In this document: piece by piece, positions 31,201-43,925 of the stretch | Position numbering within the stretch: position 1 is the stretch's first letter | Layout of the letters: each line of letters opens with the position of its first letter | Source: Eulemur rufifrons | Lineage: Eukaryota; Chordata; Mammalia; Primates; Lemuridae | Assembly: GCF_041146395.1 (NCBI RefSeq) | Contig: NC_090986.1 | Location: 40,274,001-40,338,000 of the forward strand | Direction of reading: 5' to 3' | Length of the DNA: 64,000 nt | The notes under the pieces: model-generated | Told to the model about the DNA's origin: nothing | Seen by the model: only the letters and a program-made list of their open reading frames with translations | The model's database searches: none | Made by a program: the position numbers and the translations under genes

Positions 31201-34200
31201 GTCTTTGCATGAACAAATGGTCTATGGTAGGTGCTACTGTTTCTGAGACTTTCAGGTTAAAATGTGCTTTTAGTCATAATAATAAACTGTGAGATATTCC
31301 TAGTGTATGGTTTTAAGACAGTGACTTAGTAAAGGATATGGGCAGATAGTAAAACTCAGACACTGAAACACAGAAAATCATAAAACTACATAGAACAATG
31401 CTATATACATCAAGTACTATCTATAAAACTCAGTATAGAGTAAATAAAACACGTGTGCACACTTGGTTTTATCTCTAAAGTAGACTTTGAGCTTCTTACT
31501 TGGCCGTATTGGCTGGCTTTGTGAAACACCTCCGTGCTGGTTCCCAGGAACCCGACGCCCAGCGTGTCCAGGATCATTCTCTTGCTCCTCTGAATGACTT
31601 GATCGGTCAGGTGTCCCACTGTCAAGCCATGGATCACTCTGGCGAAGCTTTCTGTGACAGACTTTAAAGGAGAGAGCGTTAAAACAGTTGTATACTCCAC
31701 TTTGTACTTAATTCTTGTGTAGAGTTTTGCTCTGCTGGAAGAAACCCAGTTGATCTAATTTAGTTCAACTTCTAATAAATGATGTGTACTAAGCACCCAC
31801 TGTGTGTGAGACAGAGGGATGTGGAAATGCACAACAGCCAGTTTCTGGCCCCCGGCGGGTGGAGGGACAGGCCAGCACGCAGATGATGACGCAGTGCGGT
31901 GACAGGCGATGGCAGAGGGAAGCACAGAAAGTCGGAGGTGATGTGCAGGACACCTCGTCCACGTAGTGGGGGTTTCTGAGGGTGTGGTGCAATCAGACAG
32001 CTGTCCTTTTCTGCCATTTGTGTGCCAGACAGTGTGCTGAGTGTTTCAAATACATTATCCATTTGATACCAACAAGTCTCTAGGTAGGAGTTTTTGCAGG
32101 TGAGGAGACTGAGATCTAGAAAACTGAAGCCACTAATTTTTACAGCTCTTAACTGGTGGATTCTGGATGTAGACCCCTCTAAGTATAACTCCAAAATCAG
32201 TGCATCTGGCTACTAAGCCCAAATTTCCTGAAGTGTGGTCTGAGGAACATGTAGAGGAGAGCTACCTGGGATTCTTACTGAACGTGAACATTTCTGGCCA
32301 CCGCTCTAGAACACCAGAGTTAGACTCTCCCCAGAAACAGAACCTTTGGAAGCGGAGCACAGGATTCTGTTTGCATTAGGATCTCCAGGTGGTTCTCATG
32401 TGCTCTGGTGCTCATGTCCAGCATGCTAGCTGCTCTCCACATGTGGCCACTGAGCACTTGAAACATGGCTAGTCCAAATCCAGATGTGCCATAAGAGTAA
32501 AATCAAGACTGAATTTTGAGGACTTGTAGGAAAAAAGAATATAAAGCATCTCAATACTTTAAAAACATTGATATATGCCAAATCAAAATTTAATACAATG
32601 ATATCAATAATACATTATTGATATATTAGAATATAGTATAAATAAAATATATAGTATATATATTGGAATATAGTATAAATAAAATATTAATCTCATCAGT
32701 TTCGTCTTCAAAAATATAGCTACTAGGAAATGTAAAATTACATATGTGACTTGAGAACCACTGCCTGCTCTTTCTTGTTGGTGGAGGCTGCCTGGAGACA
32801 TTGACACCTGATCTGGTTATGAGAACTTAGAGGAGTCAGCCAGGCAAAGATACAGGGGATGAGGATAGAGGTTAGAGGTGGAGGTAGCAGCATGGGCCAA
32901 AGCTTGGAGGTGTGAGAGGGTGGAGGGAATTTGGCACCCTTCAGCTGCGGAGCTGCAAGTAGGAGGCAGAGGTGAGAGGGAGAATGGATTTGCAGCCCAG
33001 GACTGAATGATGCATGTTACATCATGCTAAACACTGTGACGCCAACAGGAAGCCAAAGTGCTGTCTTAAGAAAGGTAGAGATAGGGTCGGATTTACGTTT
33101 TGGAAAGATCTCCATAGACTGTCGTGTAGAGAATGGATTAGAGAGGGGTAGAGAAAGGCAGTTAAGAGACTGCTGCAGTAGCCCAGAGTCTGGGTGGGAC
33201 AGTGGCAGTGCCGTTTGCCAAGAGAGAGCACACGGGAAGAGGAACAGCCTTTTGGACAATGGTAATGGGCTCAGTGTGACTTTGTTGAATATGAAGTGCC
33301 CGTGGTGATCCCAGGGGAGAAAGTCATTCTGCTTCTACCCACAAACCAGGTGATAAAAATTTACAGGATTATGTGCATTTCATAAGCAGTAGAGTACTTT
33401 GCAATTCCTTTAACTATCAAACTCTTCAATGCATAGGCAATTATTTTGTTTTCTACACGTCTTCATAAGAGGACACCTATTACGTATAGTTAAAAAACAT
33501 CCACTCTTACGTTGGTTTCACCATATGCCTGGCACTTAGGACCACTTGGTAAATGTTGGGTTGCTTTCCTTTCCTGCCCTGGTAATTACATCATTGCACA
33601 ACTTACTCTGTCTCTCTGAGTGTCAGATACCTCATTTTAAAATGTTAGCTGTAGGGTGAGGGTTATTGGATTAGGGGATTGAGGCTCTCTGATACTGAGC
33701 TCAGTGCAAGGCAGAGTCACAGAGACGGAAGCAGTGCCCAGCTGAAAGTCCTTCACCCTGGCCACCAACTAGTCCTATTGTTAGAGTCTCCAGATTTATC
33801 AAGTCAGGGAATGCCTGCGATTTTAAAAAGGATGGGCTACTTTTTATGTCTCTGATAGCTTTGATAGAAAGCTAAGGGGAGTTTAGAGTGGGAGAAAGCT
33901 GGAGAGAAGACAGCTGGGAGAGAGAAAGGGTGCTGGCAGAAGTTTCTGATGAGGTGGAGAATAACAATAATGTTGATTTTCACGCTGGTAGAAATTTGGG
34001 TAAACATACTTAGGGACAGAGTGAGGGAGGGAGGAGAGGAAAAGAACTGGCTTGAATATCTGTCAAGTAAAACTTTGAGTTTCAAGTACTGGTTGGATCC
34101 CTGTTTCTCAGCAAAACTACCTTTTTTTCACCTCTCTTCCCACCTCCACGATCCCTCAGTTGAGAGCATTTAGTGACTGATTGCTCAGCTCTTCAGGGTT

Positions 34201-35056
34201 AGACCTGACCTGGGGGTGCTTTATGGAGAAAACTGTGCATGCCAGGGAGCACGTGGGAGGTGGGGCACCAACAGGCAGCCCTGGAGGGGGTTGTGCCATC
34301 CATCCACATGAGGTGGGCAGTGCTGCTGGTGGCTTAGAAGGTGGGGCCCCACGGGATCCCCTGAAAGTCCTGAACACCACCCTATGTGCCAAAGAACACA
34401 CGGCTCTTCCTGGCCCCTGGAGGGAGGAAACATGAGGGCAATACACACACAGCTGCTCAGCTGTCTATGAACCTTGCATCCATCTATTTCTAAAATATCT
34501 TTCTGGTCCGCTGGACTTTCTCATGGCATTTAAATCTCTTTTTAGTTAACTACAATGATTAATGTATAAATTAAGGCATAATATGCAGTCATTGAATAAA
34601 TATATTTCACAAGTTCTTGCTATGTGTCCAACACTGTGCTAAGCTCCCTAGAATGTCAAACCAATACGTTATGGCTTCTGCCTCAAAAAGTTTATCTTCT
34701 GCAAGGGACGGTGGGTGGCAGTGGACAGATAATTAGAAGTGCAATCTGGCCATGTCATGACGGACACATATAAGACTAGGAGGCTAAAAGTCAACGAACT
34801 TACAATGATTGATTTTCTTCCTAATTTAATACAACAGAATCATGTCTCTAATTTGTAAAACCGTGATGAAAACCAACATGCAGTTAATTAGGTAGCCCAG
34901 AGGCTATGAGAAAAGTTAAAATGCCATTTTTTTTTTTTTGAAGCAGAAGATAGTGCTTAAAAGGAGAGGGCAACAAGAAAATTGAGAAAGGAAGAAATAA
35001 GGTAGAAAAGGAATTTAAGTAAGCCACATAAAATGTCACAATACCTTGAGCATCAT
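27313..35056 (-). CDS. ACOD1: ACOD1 (IRG1), cis-aconitate decarboxylase (5 coding exons)
   Basis: The coding sequence joins 35045-35056, 31500-31661, 30697-30786, 29164-29369 and 27313-28264 on the minus strand: 1422 nt, 473 aa. Human is 481 aa and mouse 488. The enzyme (MmgE/PrpD fold) decarboxylates cis-aconitate to itaconate at mitochondria of activated macrophages. The active-site residues of the family fall at their usual numbers: Asp93, Thr97, His103, His159, Lys207, Lys272, Tyr318. Residue 154 is Ile as in mouse, where human has Met. Residue 194 is Tyr (VSYAGAP), where human and mouse have His. The C-terminus stops early at KLSSM. All introns are GT-AG with matched phases and no disabling change was seen. 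The start ATG is the first of two in tandem (MMLK), as in human and mouse. Confidence 0.97.
28305..28560 (+). repeat. MIR SINE in ACOD1 intron 4
   Basis: This is a long, well-preserved MIR: agtacagcataatggttaag, ggttcaaatctcagctctac, atttattagctgtgtggtct, then a T-rich stretch and gtctgacacatagtgagttc. Confidence 0.9.
29164..29369 (-). CDS. ACOD1: ACOD1 coding exon 4 (Asp93, Thr97, His103)
   Basis: This 206-nt exon encodes residues 89-156 plus two bases of Arg157. It opens IHSMDFDDTWHPATHPSG, the conserved active-site segment. The acceptor is TTTACACAG|ATTCAC and the donor is CAAAGAG|GTGTGG. Confidence 0.95.
30697..30786 (-). CDS. ACOD1: ACOD1 coding exon 3
   Basis: This 90-nt exon encodes residues 59-88, IYSSNISSTVWGQPD...NGVA. 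The acceptor is CATTCCAG|ATCTAT and the donor is GTGGCT|GTAAGG. Confidence 0.95.
31500..31661 (-). CDS. ACOD1: ACOD1 coding exon 2
   Basis: This 162-nt exon encodes residues 5-58, SVTESFARVIHGL...ASQYGQ. The acceptor is TCCTTTAAAG|TCTGTC and the donor is GGCCAA|GTAAGA. Both boundaries are phase 0. Confidence 0.95.
32015..32190 (-). repeat. MIR-like fragment in ACOD1 intron 1
   Basis: Phrases tgtgccagacagtgtgctga, caaatacattatccatttga and ggtgaggagactgagatcta follow reverse-complement MIR order. Confidence 0.65.
32235..32415. repeat. MER5-type hAT fragment in ACOD1 intron 1
   Basis: It begins gtgtggtctgaggaacatg and ends atctccaggtggttctcatg, with cccagaaacagaacctttgg inside. The pattern is MER5-like and diverged. 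Confidence 0.5.
32580..32690. repeat. AT-rich tandem repeat
   Basis: Two copies of an approximately 22-bp unit (gaatatagtataaataaaat) lie in AT-rich, near-palindromic DNA within ACOD1 intron 1. Confidence 0.6.
32800..33300. repeat. G/A-rich old repeat in ACOD1 intron 1, family unassigned
   Basis: Text such as ggagctgcaagtaggaggc, gtcggatttacgttttggaa and gagactgctgcagtagccca matches a widespread ancient mammalian repeat I recognise but cannot name. The region to 35040 otherwise shows nothing beyond AT-rich intron. Confidence 0.4.
35045..35056 (-). CDS. ACOD1: ACOD1 coding exon 1 (MMLK)
   Basis: Only 12 coding bases: ATG ATG CTC AAG, followed by a GTATTG donor at 35044. It matches the human and mouse N-terminus MMLK. 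Too short for ORF finding, it was located from the sequence needed to precede exon 2. The donor is weaker than the usual GTAAGT. Confidence 0.9.
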
Positions 35057-35130
35057 GTTGTTCTACAGAGGAGGTTTAGCTCAGGAGTGGAATGGGAGGA
35101 GTGATTTGTTTGCTGGGTGGCTCACTCTGC

Positions 35131-35137
35131 CTTTATA
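35131..35137 (-). promoter_or_regulatory. ACOD1 TATA box
   Basis: Read on the minus strand this is TATAAAG inside GGGTATAAAGGC, about 75-80 bases before the start codon. A transcription start about 30 bases downstream would leave a 5' UTR near 50 bases. That suits a strongly inducible gene. Confidence 0.75.
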
Positions 35138-35164
35138 CCCTTCCCTCCTCTCCAACACTTTTCC

Positions 35165-35174
35165 TTTCACTTTC
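35165..35174 (-). promoter_or_regulatory. IRF/ISRE-type element upstream of ACOD1
   Basis: Minus-strand GAAAGTGAAA (within AAGAAAGTGAAAGGAAAAG) fits the IRF consensus GAAANNGAAA exactly. It lies about 28 bases upstream of the TATA box. ACOD1 induction through interferon and IRF1 is established; use of this exact site is inference. A weak kappaB-like GGAAATTCTA lies further up (35184-35193). Confidence 0.65.
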
Positions 35175-35199
35175 TTCTAACTCTAGAATTTCCATCATG

Positions 35200-37955
35200 T
35201 CAGCACTTCCAAACATAGTGCGCTTCAACTTCCTCTACGTTGAATGTTTAACTCCTCAGCAGATGAAAAATTAAATGAGGCTAGGAAGGGTTCAGGAAAA
35301 AGTAAATTTATGTTAAAGCTAGGACTGATTCTTGTGCCTAGATGGCTTGTGTCAATATTAGAAAAATCTTTACACTCAACTAGCATTCCACTTCTAAAAA
35401 TTTATACTAAGGAAATAAGCATGGATATATGGAAAGATTGAGGAAAAAAAAACCCATATATAAAGAAAATTCATAGCCCTGATTATAACTAAAAATTAGA
35501 CACAATCAAATGCCCCCAAATAGTGGATTGGTTAAGAGTAATATGTGGCATGTGCAATATTTGAGGTATATGCCCCTTTTCCCCTTCCACTTCACCCTGC
35601 TGGTCACCATTATCTAAGGACAAATGTGCCGACCAGAAGTTCTTGGTAGCTTGAGATTAGGAAGCAGGAAGGGCATTGAGAGTTAATTATACTTCTTCTC
35701 AGCTTGTGCCCTTGTCTTTTCCTGGACTGCTCTTTTCATATTTGCTCATCTCTGGTTCCTGGTCCTCTGCCTGGCTTCTGGGATACTGCGTGCCTTTCTA
35801 CTTCCCTGCTACTGCCTGACTTGGCTTTAATACAGCTTGTCCAGGTCTCTGCTTATAATCAGTCACTATGATTTATTTCAATTATGAAGGAAATCTCCAT
35901 GAGCCTTAGGGTTCTATAGCAATCCTATTACAGAAGGGAGAGTTTTGGGACAAACAAGAGCTAAACTACTCTGCATAAAAGTGCAAAAGGCTGTCTTTCT
36001 TGCGGGGAGACAGTGTCTCTGCGAGTTGGGGTTAGGTAGTTTTGCTTCTCTTGGTTGGAGCCTGTAGAGAAAGAATGTAAGGCTCTAGAGACGGGGCCAT
36101 AGGGTCGTTGAGAAACGCATGGATTGGTGGGCTGGCGCTGTGGCTATAGGCTGGGGGCTACAAGGGGGAAGTGGCAGCAGGAAATCTGATGTGAAAGGAC
36201 ACAGGCAGACAGATTTAAGGAGCAGCCAGATCAAATATCTAATTTGAGGTTTTTCTTTTCAGTGTAATAATTCCCTAATGTTATTCTCATATCCTTAGGA
36301 AAGTTTGTTCCATACTATAATCTAGCGTTAGCCCTGCTTTGGAAATGAAGGCAGAGGAGGTTGATCATGCATGGAATACGTGGGGCTGGAGAGAGAAGCT
36401 CAGGGTACTAGTCAGAGGGAGAAGTGATGAACAACAACTAAGAGAATATAGGTACTTTTTGATTACCCTAAGTGGTTAACTGATGGTCAAAGGAAGGGGT
36501 GTGTGATTGTACCTACTTGGATGGTAGAGGGAAGAGGGACTCAGGAGGATGAAGGCGTGAGGATGTTTGGATTCTACTCATCAGCCAACTGCTGCCCACA
36601 GTGGACTTCCCAACTGTGGTACAGATTGGGGAAACCCAGACCAAGCCCAGTATTGGCGCAGATGGTGGTTGTGTGCCTCACGATACCATGTCAATCTTTT
36701 CATCAGTGGACTCCAAAGCCAGTTTCCAGCAGAAGGCTGGATTCCTGCATCCAAAGAACAAGATGAGTATTTGGGGTAGGGGCGGGCAAGATGAGTATGT
36801 TGGGGCCATTGTGTGAGAACAATCACATTATAAGATTCTGTGATTTATGGCTGGATACCCTACATAAATTGCTGTTTACAGTTATCTTCTAGAGCTGAAA
36901 GGAAACATAGACATCTAGTGCGATAAACGCTTAAAACTATCTTAAGCGTTATGCCGGTTGGGAATTCTGGATTTTTCATCTTAAATGTCTATATTTACTT
37001 TATTTGTATGGTCACACTGATGTAGTAGGTTCTTTTATTTCCCTTAAGAGCCTCTGTGAGAGTTGTCACTGTTACTACTCCTCCCAATTTAAATAAGAAA
37101 AGTTCAAGACCTCAAGAGGCAAAAAAGTATTTTCAAGTTGAGAGTCAAGTTTGACGTTGAGACGCCTCAGACCACTTTTACATGAAAATGAAGAACGGCG
37201 CCATGATGGCCTCTGCCATCTACCATGGAAAGGCCTTGCAAAGGAGTGATGAGCTCTCTCAGGTCCCTGGAGATTTAATGGGAGTTCCATCTTTTAGCTT
37301 CTCTGGGCCTCAGGTTTTGCTGCTATTGCATTCAGAAGAAGAGTTAGTTCAATTACTTGCTGGTTTAATTATGCACTTAGTACTTTCATGTTACTGTGAT
37401 CAATTCCAAGACTAAGTTCCTCCATAATGAGAGTCACTTTCTAACTATCCAGGGGCTTAAATGACAAATTGCATATTGATGGAGACTCTCGGATCAAAAC
37501 CAATTGATGACTTCTGTTGCCTTTTGCTTCTGGATCTAAACAGAAGCCAGAGTTATGGTATTGTATTGTATTTATTTATTTATAATTATTTTGGAGTTGT
37601 TATTTATTTTTTTTATTTCAAAATGTTCCAGGGGTACAAACTGTTTTTAATGTGAGTCTTCCCTTTGCTCACTTGCCCTGGAGGAAGCAGTGTTGTGAGA
37701 AGCCCGTAGGAGAGGCCCACCAGGGAGGAGCGGCAGCCTCCTGCAAAGGGCCAGCTTGGGCACTGATCCTTCCGGAGCATCTCAAGCCTTCAGAGACGGC
37801 AGCCTGGCTGGCAGCTCGGCTCAAACCTCGTGAGAGATGCCAAGCCTGAGTCACCCAGCTAAACTGCTCCAGGATTCCTGACTCTTAAAAACTGTCGAGA
37901 TAATAACGGCTTGTTGTTTTAAATGGAGAAGTTTTGAGATAATTTGTTATTATAC
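35200..37955. other. Upstream flank of ACOD1, no gene recognised
   Basis: No credible coding sequence is present. A short direct repeat (aagatgagtat...gggg) occurs twice near 36761 and 36789. Distal ACOD1 enhancers could lie here but nothing in the text identifies them. Confidence 0.4.
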
Positions 37956-37959
37956 ATAG

Positions 37960-38500
37960 TGCATTAGGATTCTCCAGAGGAACAGAGCCAACTGAACGTG
38001 TCTCTCTGTGTATTCGTATGTGAATTATAAGCAACTGGCTCATTCGATTGTGGAGCCTGACAAGTGTCACGGTCTGCAGCGGGCAAGCTGGAGACCCGAA
38101 GAGCCTGTGCGTTGTGCCTGTCCAAGTCTGAAGGGCTGAGAACCAGGACAGCCGTGCTGTAGTTCCAGACCAAATGCTGGCAAGCTTGAGACACTGGAAG
38201 AACAATGCTTCTGTTCAACTATAAAGGCAGGTGTTCACCCTTGTGCCAGCTCAGGGGCAGTTGAGTGGGAGAAATTCCCTCTTATCCTGGGGAGGATCAG
38301 CCATTTTGTTCTATTTAGACCTTCAACTGACTAAACCAGGCCCACCCACATCAGGGAGGGCAATCTGCTTTACTCAGTCTATGGATTTAAATGTTAAACT
38401 CATCCAAAACATTCCCACAGAAATACCCAGAATAATGTTTGACCAACTATCTGGGCACCCTCATGGGCCAGTTGGCACATAAAGTTAATCATCACACATA
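37960..38500. repeat. Medium-reiterated repeat, same family as 43435-43925
   Basis: It opens attaggattctccagaggaac and closes aataatgtttgaccaactat, ctgggcaccctcatgggcca, cacataaagttaatcatcac. The same phrases close the element at 43435-43925. I could not name the family; it may be LTR-like. Confidence 0.65.
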
Positions 38501-38749
38501 GCAATAGATACTTAATATAAACTCCAAGCTGATAATGATTTATAAGGGTCCCTAGGTTATGACTTTAGTTATCTCTTCATTCTCATATCAAGCTTAGTAC
38601 CTGCCACCCACACCCTGTGGGGCCGTGGTCTTTGCTGCCTTACGGATCTTGATACCAGCGATTCCCTCTTACCTCTCAGGTCTTCTCCCTCACCCTACTA
38701 CCCCTTTCTTCTCCCTTACCCCCCAACTTTCCTCATCTTCCACCTAAGT

Positions 38750-38947
38750 CAGTGATCTTAACTGGGAATCAGTTTGTCCCCAGAGGACATTTAGCAATGT
38801 CTGGAGATATTTTGGTTGTCAACAAATTGTGGCATCTAATAGTTAGAGCCCGGGTATGTTGCTAAACATCCTATGATGTACAGGACAGCCCCAGCATCAA
38901 AGAATTAACTGGCCCCAAATGGTAATAGTACCAAAGTTGAGAACTCC
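38750..38947. repeat. MER20 hAT-Charlie element
   Basis: Characteristic phrases are present in order: gaggacatttagcaatgtct, ggagatattttggttgtca, gctaaacatcctatgatgta, caggacagccccagcat, ccaaagttgagaac. Confidence 0.8.
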
Positions 38948-40599
38948 CTGTCTAAGGGTAGAGGTTACTTCTAGGAGCTCTCCACAGCATCCTAAATTTA
39001 GGTCAAGTGCCCTACCTGCATTTCCCATGGGGCACAATTGTCCCCCCCTTTGTATCCCTTCTTCTTTTTAGGCAGGGAACTGATCTATCCATTGATCACT
39101 GTATCCCAGGGTCTCACACAGGTACTCACCGTAGTACTCAATAAATACTTGTGGAAAGAATTAATGCAAACCTGATGCTTTCAATTAGTCAGTCATACCA
39201 ATACATGAATAAAGTTTAACCCTTCTTCATTGCCAACAAAAAATGTGTCAGGAAGATATATTTTTAAACAGCTGTGACTTTTATCTTGTTTTGGAATGCT
39301 GATCTGACAACAAGTGGAATACAATGAACATATCTTTCTCATCATCTTGACAACAGCAGTTCCTGCTACAAGAGATTGCTTGTGGGAGAACGTAAACTAT
39401 CAGAGTAAATCAGGAATATTTGAAACAGCAAATCAGGAATGTGAGAATGCAAACTATTTCTAAAAAAGAAAAACAAACCATTGAATCTGTTTAATTTTGT
39501 CCAGAATAGGTGGTTAGGATATTTGAATTTCAGTTTCCTCTTTCCTTCCTTGCCCTTCCTGTGCCACTTTTGGGCAAAATAGTCAATCTCAGGACTTAAG
39601 TTTCACTTTATTGGAAGGAAACATTTTATGAGAAAACATAGTGGAAGTCAGCAGAGTTTGTTACCCTAGTTAGTTTTCTTTAATTCATTTGGAACATTGA
39701 AATGTACTCATCATGAGAATGTTTTTGTAAAAGATGAAACTTGGGGTAAATTATGTTTAATTTCCTTAAAGCAACAATAGCAACAATTATCAAAATCTCC
39801 ACTTTAGGCCATTGTCTATCCTCAATTGTTCTGGCTCCATTTTCCCCAGCCCTTAGGCAAGAAGATAGAGTCAAATTTTAACAGGGAAGGTGAAAACTCC
39901 AGTAAGACATCAAGAAAGAATATTTTAAAAGAAATACTTAGGAGAATGCATAACAAAGTCAATGTTTATTTTGTATGATTATATGCCTCCCACCCCTGCC
40001 ATTTTCTTTGCCAACTTATTAGACTTTGTATGGAATTTTCTAAGTATACAGCATGGGATTAAGTTACAGGGACTATGAAATGAAGAATCTGAACTATTGA
40101 ATGAATGTGTGGCCATAAATTCATTGCTTAAATACAACTGACTCAACATACTTTATTGTGAAGAAATTTTTCCATTTGTGGAAACTCAACATGGTTATAA
40201 TTTATCTCCAAATCACTCTACCTCAAAGAAAAGTATTGTTTGTAGCTTTCTCATAAGCATAAAACAGACTGTTAGTGTTTCGTAGTTAACTAGCAAATGC
40301 TGAGTGATTATCCACACGCTATATTGCCCTGCACCAGATGTTTGCTAAAAGCAGAATAAAATGGATTGATGCCTTATTTGAATGAATCAGGCAGACTTTA
40401 AAAAATATTCCATGCAGAAATTATTTATGTATATTTAGCAAACAGAATAGAATTGAAGAAGTTCTTGCTCTTTTAAAGCTAAATTTAAATGTAAAATTAT
40501 CCCAGGTCTCAAAAGGAATCCAGTTAAACATCTCAGCAGCAAAGGTCTAGTTACATCCTTTTGATATTCCCATTTCATATGAGATTCTATAAGAAGATA

Positions 40600-40930
40600 T
40601 TTTTTATCTCACAGAAATTTTCTTCTACTATTTTCTTGATTCAATTTCCTCTCTATTTCTCCTTCTGAATATATATTAAATAGATATGACTCCGCATTTT
40701 TCTTCCATGTCTCCACTTGAATCTTTTAATCTCTATATTTTTATATTTGGGTTCAATGTCCTGATAGGACTTCATGACTAGATCTTCTATTCACTAATTT
40801 ATTCTTCAGTTGTGCTCATTCTGCTATTCAGCTCTTTTATTGAGTTTCCTATTTTGGCAATCATGTTTTTCTTTTATAAGAACTCTTTCTTGTTCTCTGA
40901 TGAACATTTTACACAGCAGTGTTTTCTTGT
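40600..40930 (-). mobile_element. Probable L1-type LINE fragment
   Basis: T-rich text such as ctattcactaatttattctt, cagttgtgctcattctgcta and ttttattgagtttcctattt resembles reverse-complement L1 sequence. It is diverged. The stretch 38950-40600 before it is AT-rich with nothing recognised. Confidence 0.5.
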
Positions 40931-40934
40931 GATA

Positions 40935-41425
40935 TAGCATACCGATTTGTGATCCTAATGTCTCAAAATGGAGTCACCCATGCCAACTAGAATTAAGCTT
41001 ACAGTGGAGTCACTCCTCCTCAAGGTGATAAACATATATGTAATGAACTGATGTGATAAGATAACACCTAGTTGCCCGGTACCACCTGAGACCTGACATG
41101 AACAGGTAGAGAGTGAAAGGTAGCTGAGATAATGAGAACAGACCCACCTGGGAGGATCATAAAAGCAGCAAAGACCCAGCCATCTCGAGATGCCTTTGGA
41201 GGCTCTGTGAGAACTCTGAGGCTTTCCCTCCCCCATATTGGATTGGCGCTGCCTGAGAAAAGCCTTGAATCCCTAGCCCCCTCCCCAAAAACTTCTGGAC
41301 ACACTCAGCTTGTCTGTCGGTGCCATCACTGTGGTTCATTACCCACTTATTATTCCTGCCTGTGTGTTGAATATTAATTGCATGATTTGTGGTATGTGAA
41401 GGCCTTTCAATAAACCATGAATTCC
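40935..41425 (+). repeat. Possible ERV LTR
   Basis: This stretch opens with 'tgtctcaaaatggagtcacc', has a C-rich middle, and ends near 'ctttcaataaaccatgaatt', which carries an AATAAA. That layout resembles a gamma-type ERV LTR. No viral gene is nearby and no terminal duplication was confirmed. Confidence 0.3.
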
Positions 41426-41499
41426 AGGATATATAATTGGCTATTGAATCATTGTGAAACTTTGTGGTGGCTGAGTTGGCATACTGAGGCTTTGGGAAC

Positions 41500-43430
41500 C
41501 TAATTGACATATCAATGGGCAGTAACGTCTTGTTTTACGAATACTGTAACTTCTCAATGTCTTTTAGAAAATGACTTCAGAAACAGAAGTTTTCTTCTGG
41601 GATCATTGATGGTGCTTCTTCACCTTGGTGCCTCTTTTCATGCTGTTGGTTTTACTCATGTCAGGTGATTTTTCACTGTTCTTTCTTATTGATAAATTCC
41701 GCATTTGGCAGACTGGTCACTGGTGTTGGGACATGACCCTTAACTGCAGGATCTCTCTGGCTGGGGTAGATGTGCCTCTGTCCCCTTGGGCTTTTCCGTG
41801 GTCTGTGGTAGGTGGCCCTCAGCACCTGTTCCTTCACACTGACCAAGTGAGCATTGCTAACTCCCTTCTCAGGCACCTTGATGCAGATAAATGCCTCAAT
41901 AGCAGGCTTCTATGGATACCAGAAATTATAAAATTCTGATCAATGTAAATTAATAAATTGGAATTCCGATTTGTTAGGGTGGAGTGCTGGTGCACGTGAG
42001 TTTGAGGAAAATTTCTCCAAAGATTAGGATAGAAAGAAGAAGTTTATTTTACTTTTTCCCAAGTGGACAAAAGGGTCAACATGATGAAAAGGAAGAGGAG
42101 GAAAGTGTGATGGCAGAGAGAATCTGGTATTCAGGCTTTTTATTTAGGAATTGTAAAAAAGGGGGTGAGGATGATTTAGAGTGTAGCCGGGCATCCATTT
42201 CTCTCTTTCTTCCTTGCAGACAGATAACAACAGAAGTGTCTATGGGATGTCAAAGATCTTGGAGATCCAGCCCTTAAGATATGATTTTAGGCAGCATCTG
42301 AGGCCTGGTGTTTGCTCCCCTGCTGTCCGTCCCTGGGCTCCTCAGGAACTCCTAGAGGCTATAAAACAAATTCTCAGGGCCCTGAGCTGGTGAATGTAAA
42401 GAGAAAGGTTTGCATTTCCTTTCTGTCTTTTGGCTCTTTCCAGATGTTGTGAAAGCAGAACCCTTCAGGGTGCCTGCCAGCTAGGGAGAGAAAGAGCAGA
42501 GAGCAGGGAGAGAGCTCACGATTGATCTTTAGCAGTTATTAGGAAATTGTGGGGTTAGATTTTCCTGTTATTTCAGCAAGCCGCCCCTTTCATGATTGAC
42601 TCTTCATTCTCATATAACTTGGGTTAGTGAGAGTCAGTCCCTGAGATTCTAGTCAACATTGAGTGTGCTGATTAAATCAAGACCTACAAAGCTGTTGACC
42701 AGTTCTGTGAATATGGTGACCTACCAAGATGACTCCATGGGTCATGTTCCATGTCATTTGTCTTTGCATGTCCAGTATCTATTACCTGCCACACCCCGGG
42801 TACTGAATGAATGAGAGTGTGAGGGAATGAATAAATGTGGACCCTGGATGAGGATGGTGGTTCCAAGTCCCTACCCTATCCCGGCTCTTTAGCAGTTGAG
42901 CAATCACATTTCAGTCTTGGGAGTAACATTTTGCCTGCATGCCCTAAACTGGACAACAGGGATCTCCCTGAAAGGCTCTGGAATTGCCCTGCCTCCATAG
43001 ACCTCTGGAATTTCAGGGACCAGTTTCAGCCCAGGAACTGGCCTGGGCATAGGATGAAGGCTGGGGTGGGGGACCACTTGCCTAGCAAGGAGTAATGAGG
43101 GGGTTTTAGGTCAGCTGGCCTTTCTGGGAAATGCCTACATGAGGTCACCCACGTGGCCATGCTGGATCCAGCCCTGGTACGGAGGCTCCAGAGGTGACCA
43201 GCCACGGGGGGAGGGCACTTCTCACCAACAAACTGGTAAGAGGCTGATGCATAGTTCCGCATGCCAATGAATCATTTTACACTTTGAAGTTCCCTTTCAT
43301 TGCAAGCCTAGTTGCTTTCTCTGTGTAGGGTCCTGCCCTAAAGCAGTGTGGCTGGGAAGCCTGAGTCATGAGACACTGCTTGCCAAGCATGGAACTGAAA
43401 TGAAGCAGTGTGTGCGTGTGTGTGGGGGGG
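41500..43430. other. Intergenic, nothing recognised
   Basis: The stretch is mixed-composition DNA with short non-conserved frames. A GT run with a G8-9 tract (gtgtgtgcgtgtgtgtgggg) lies near 43409-43433. Confidence 0.4.
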
Positions 43431-43434
43431 GGTG

Positions 43435-43925
<491 letters not shown>

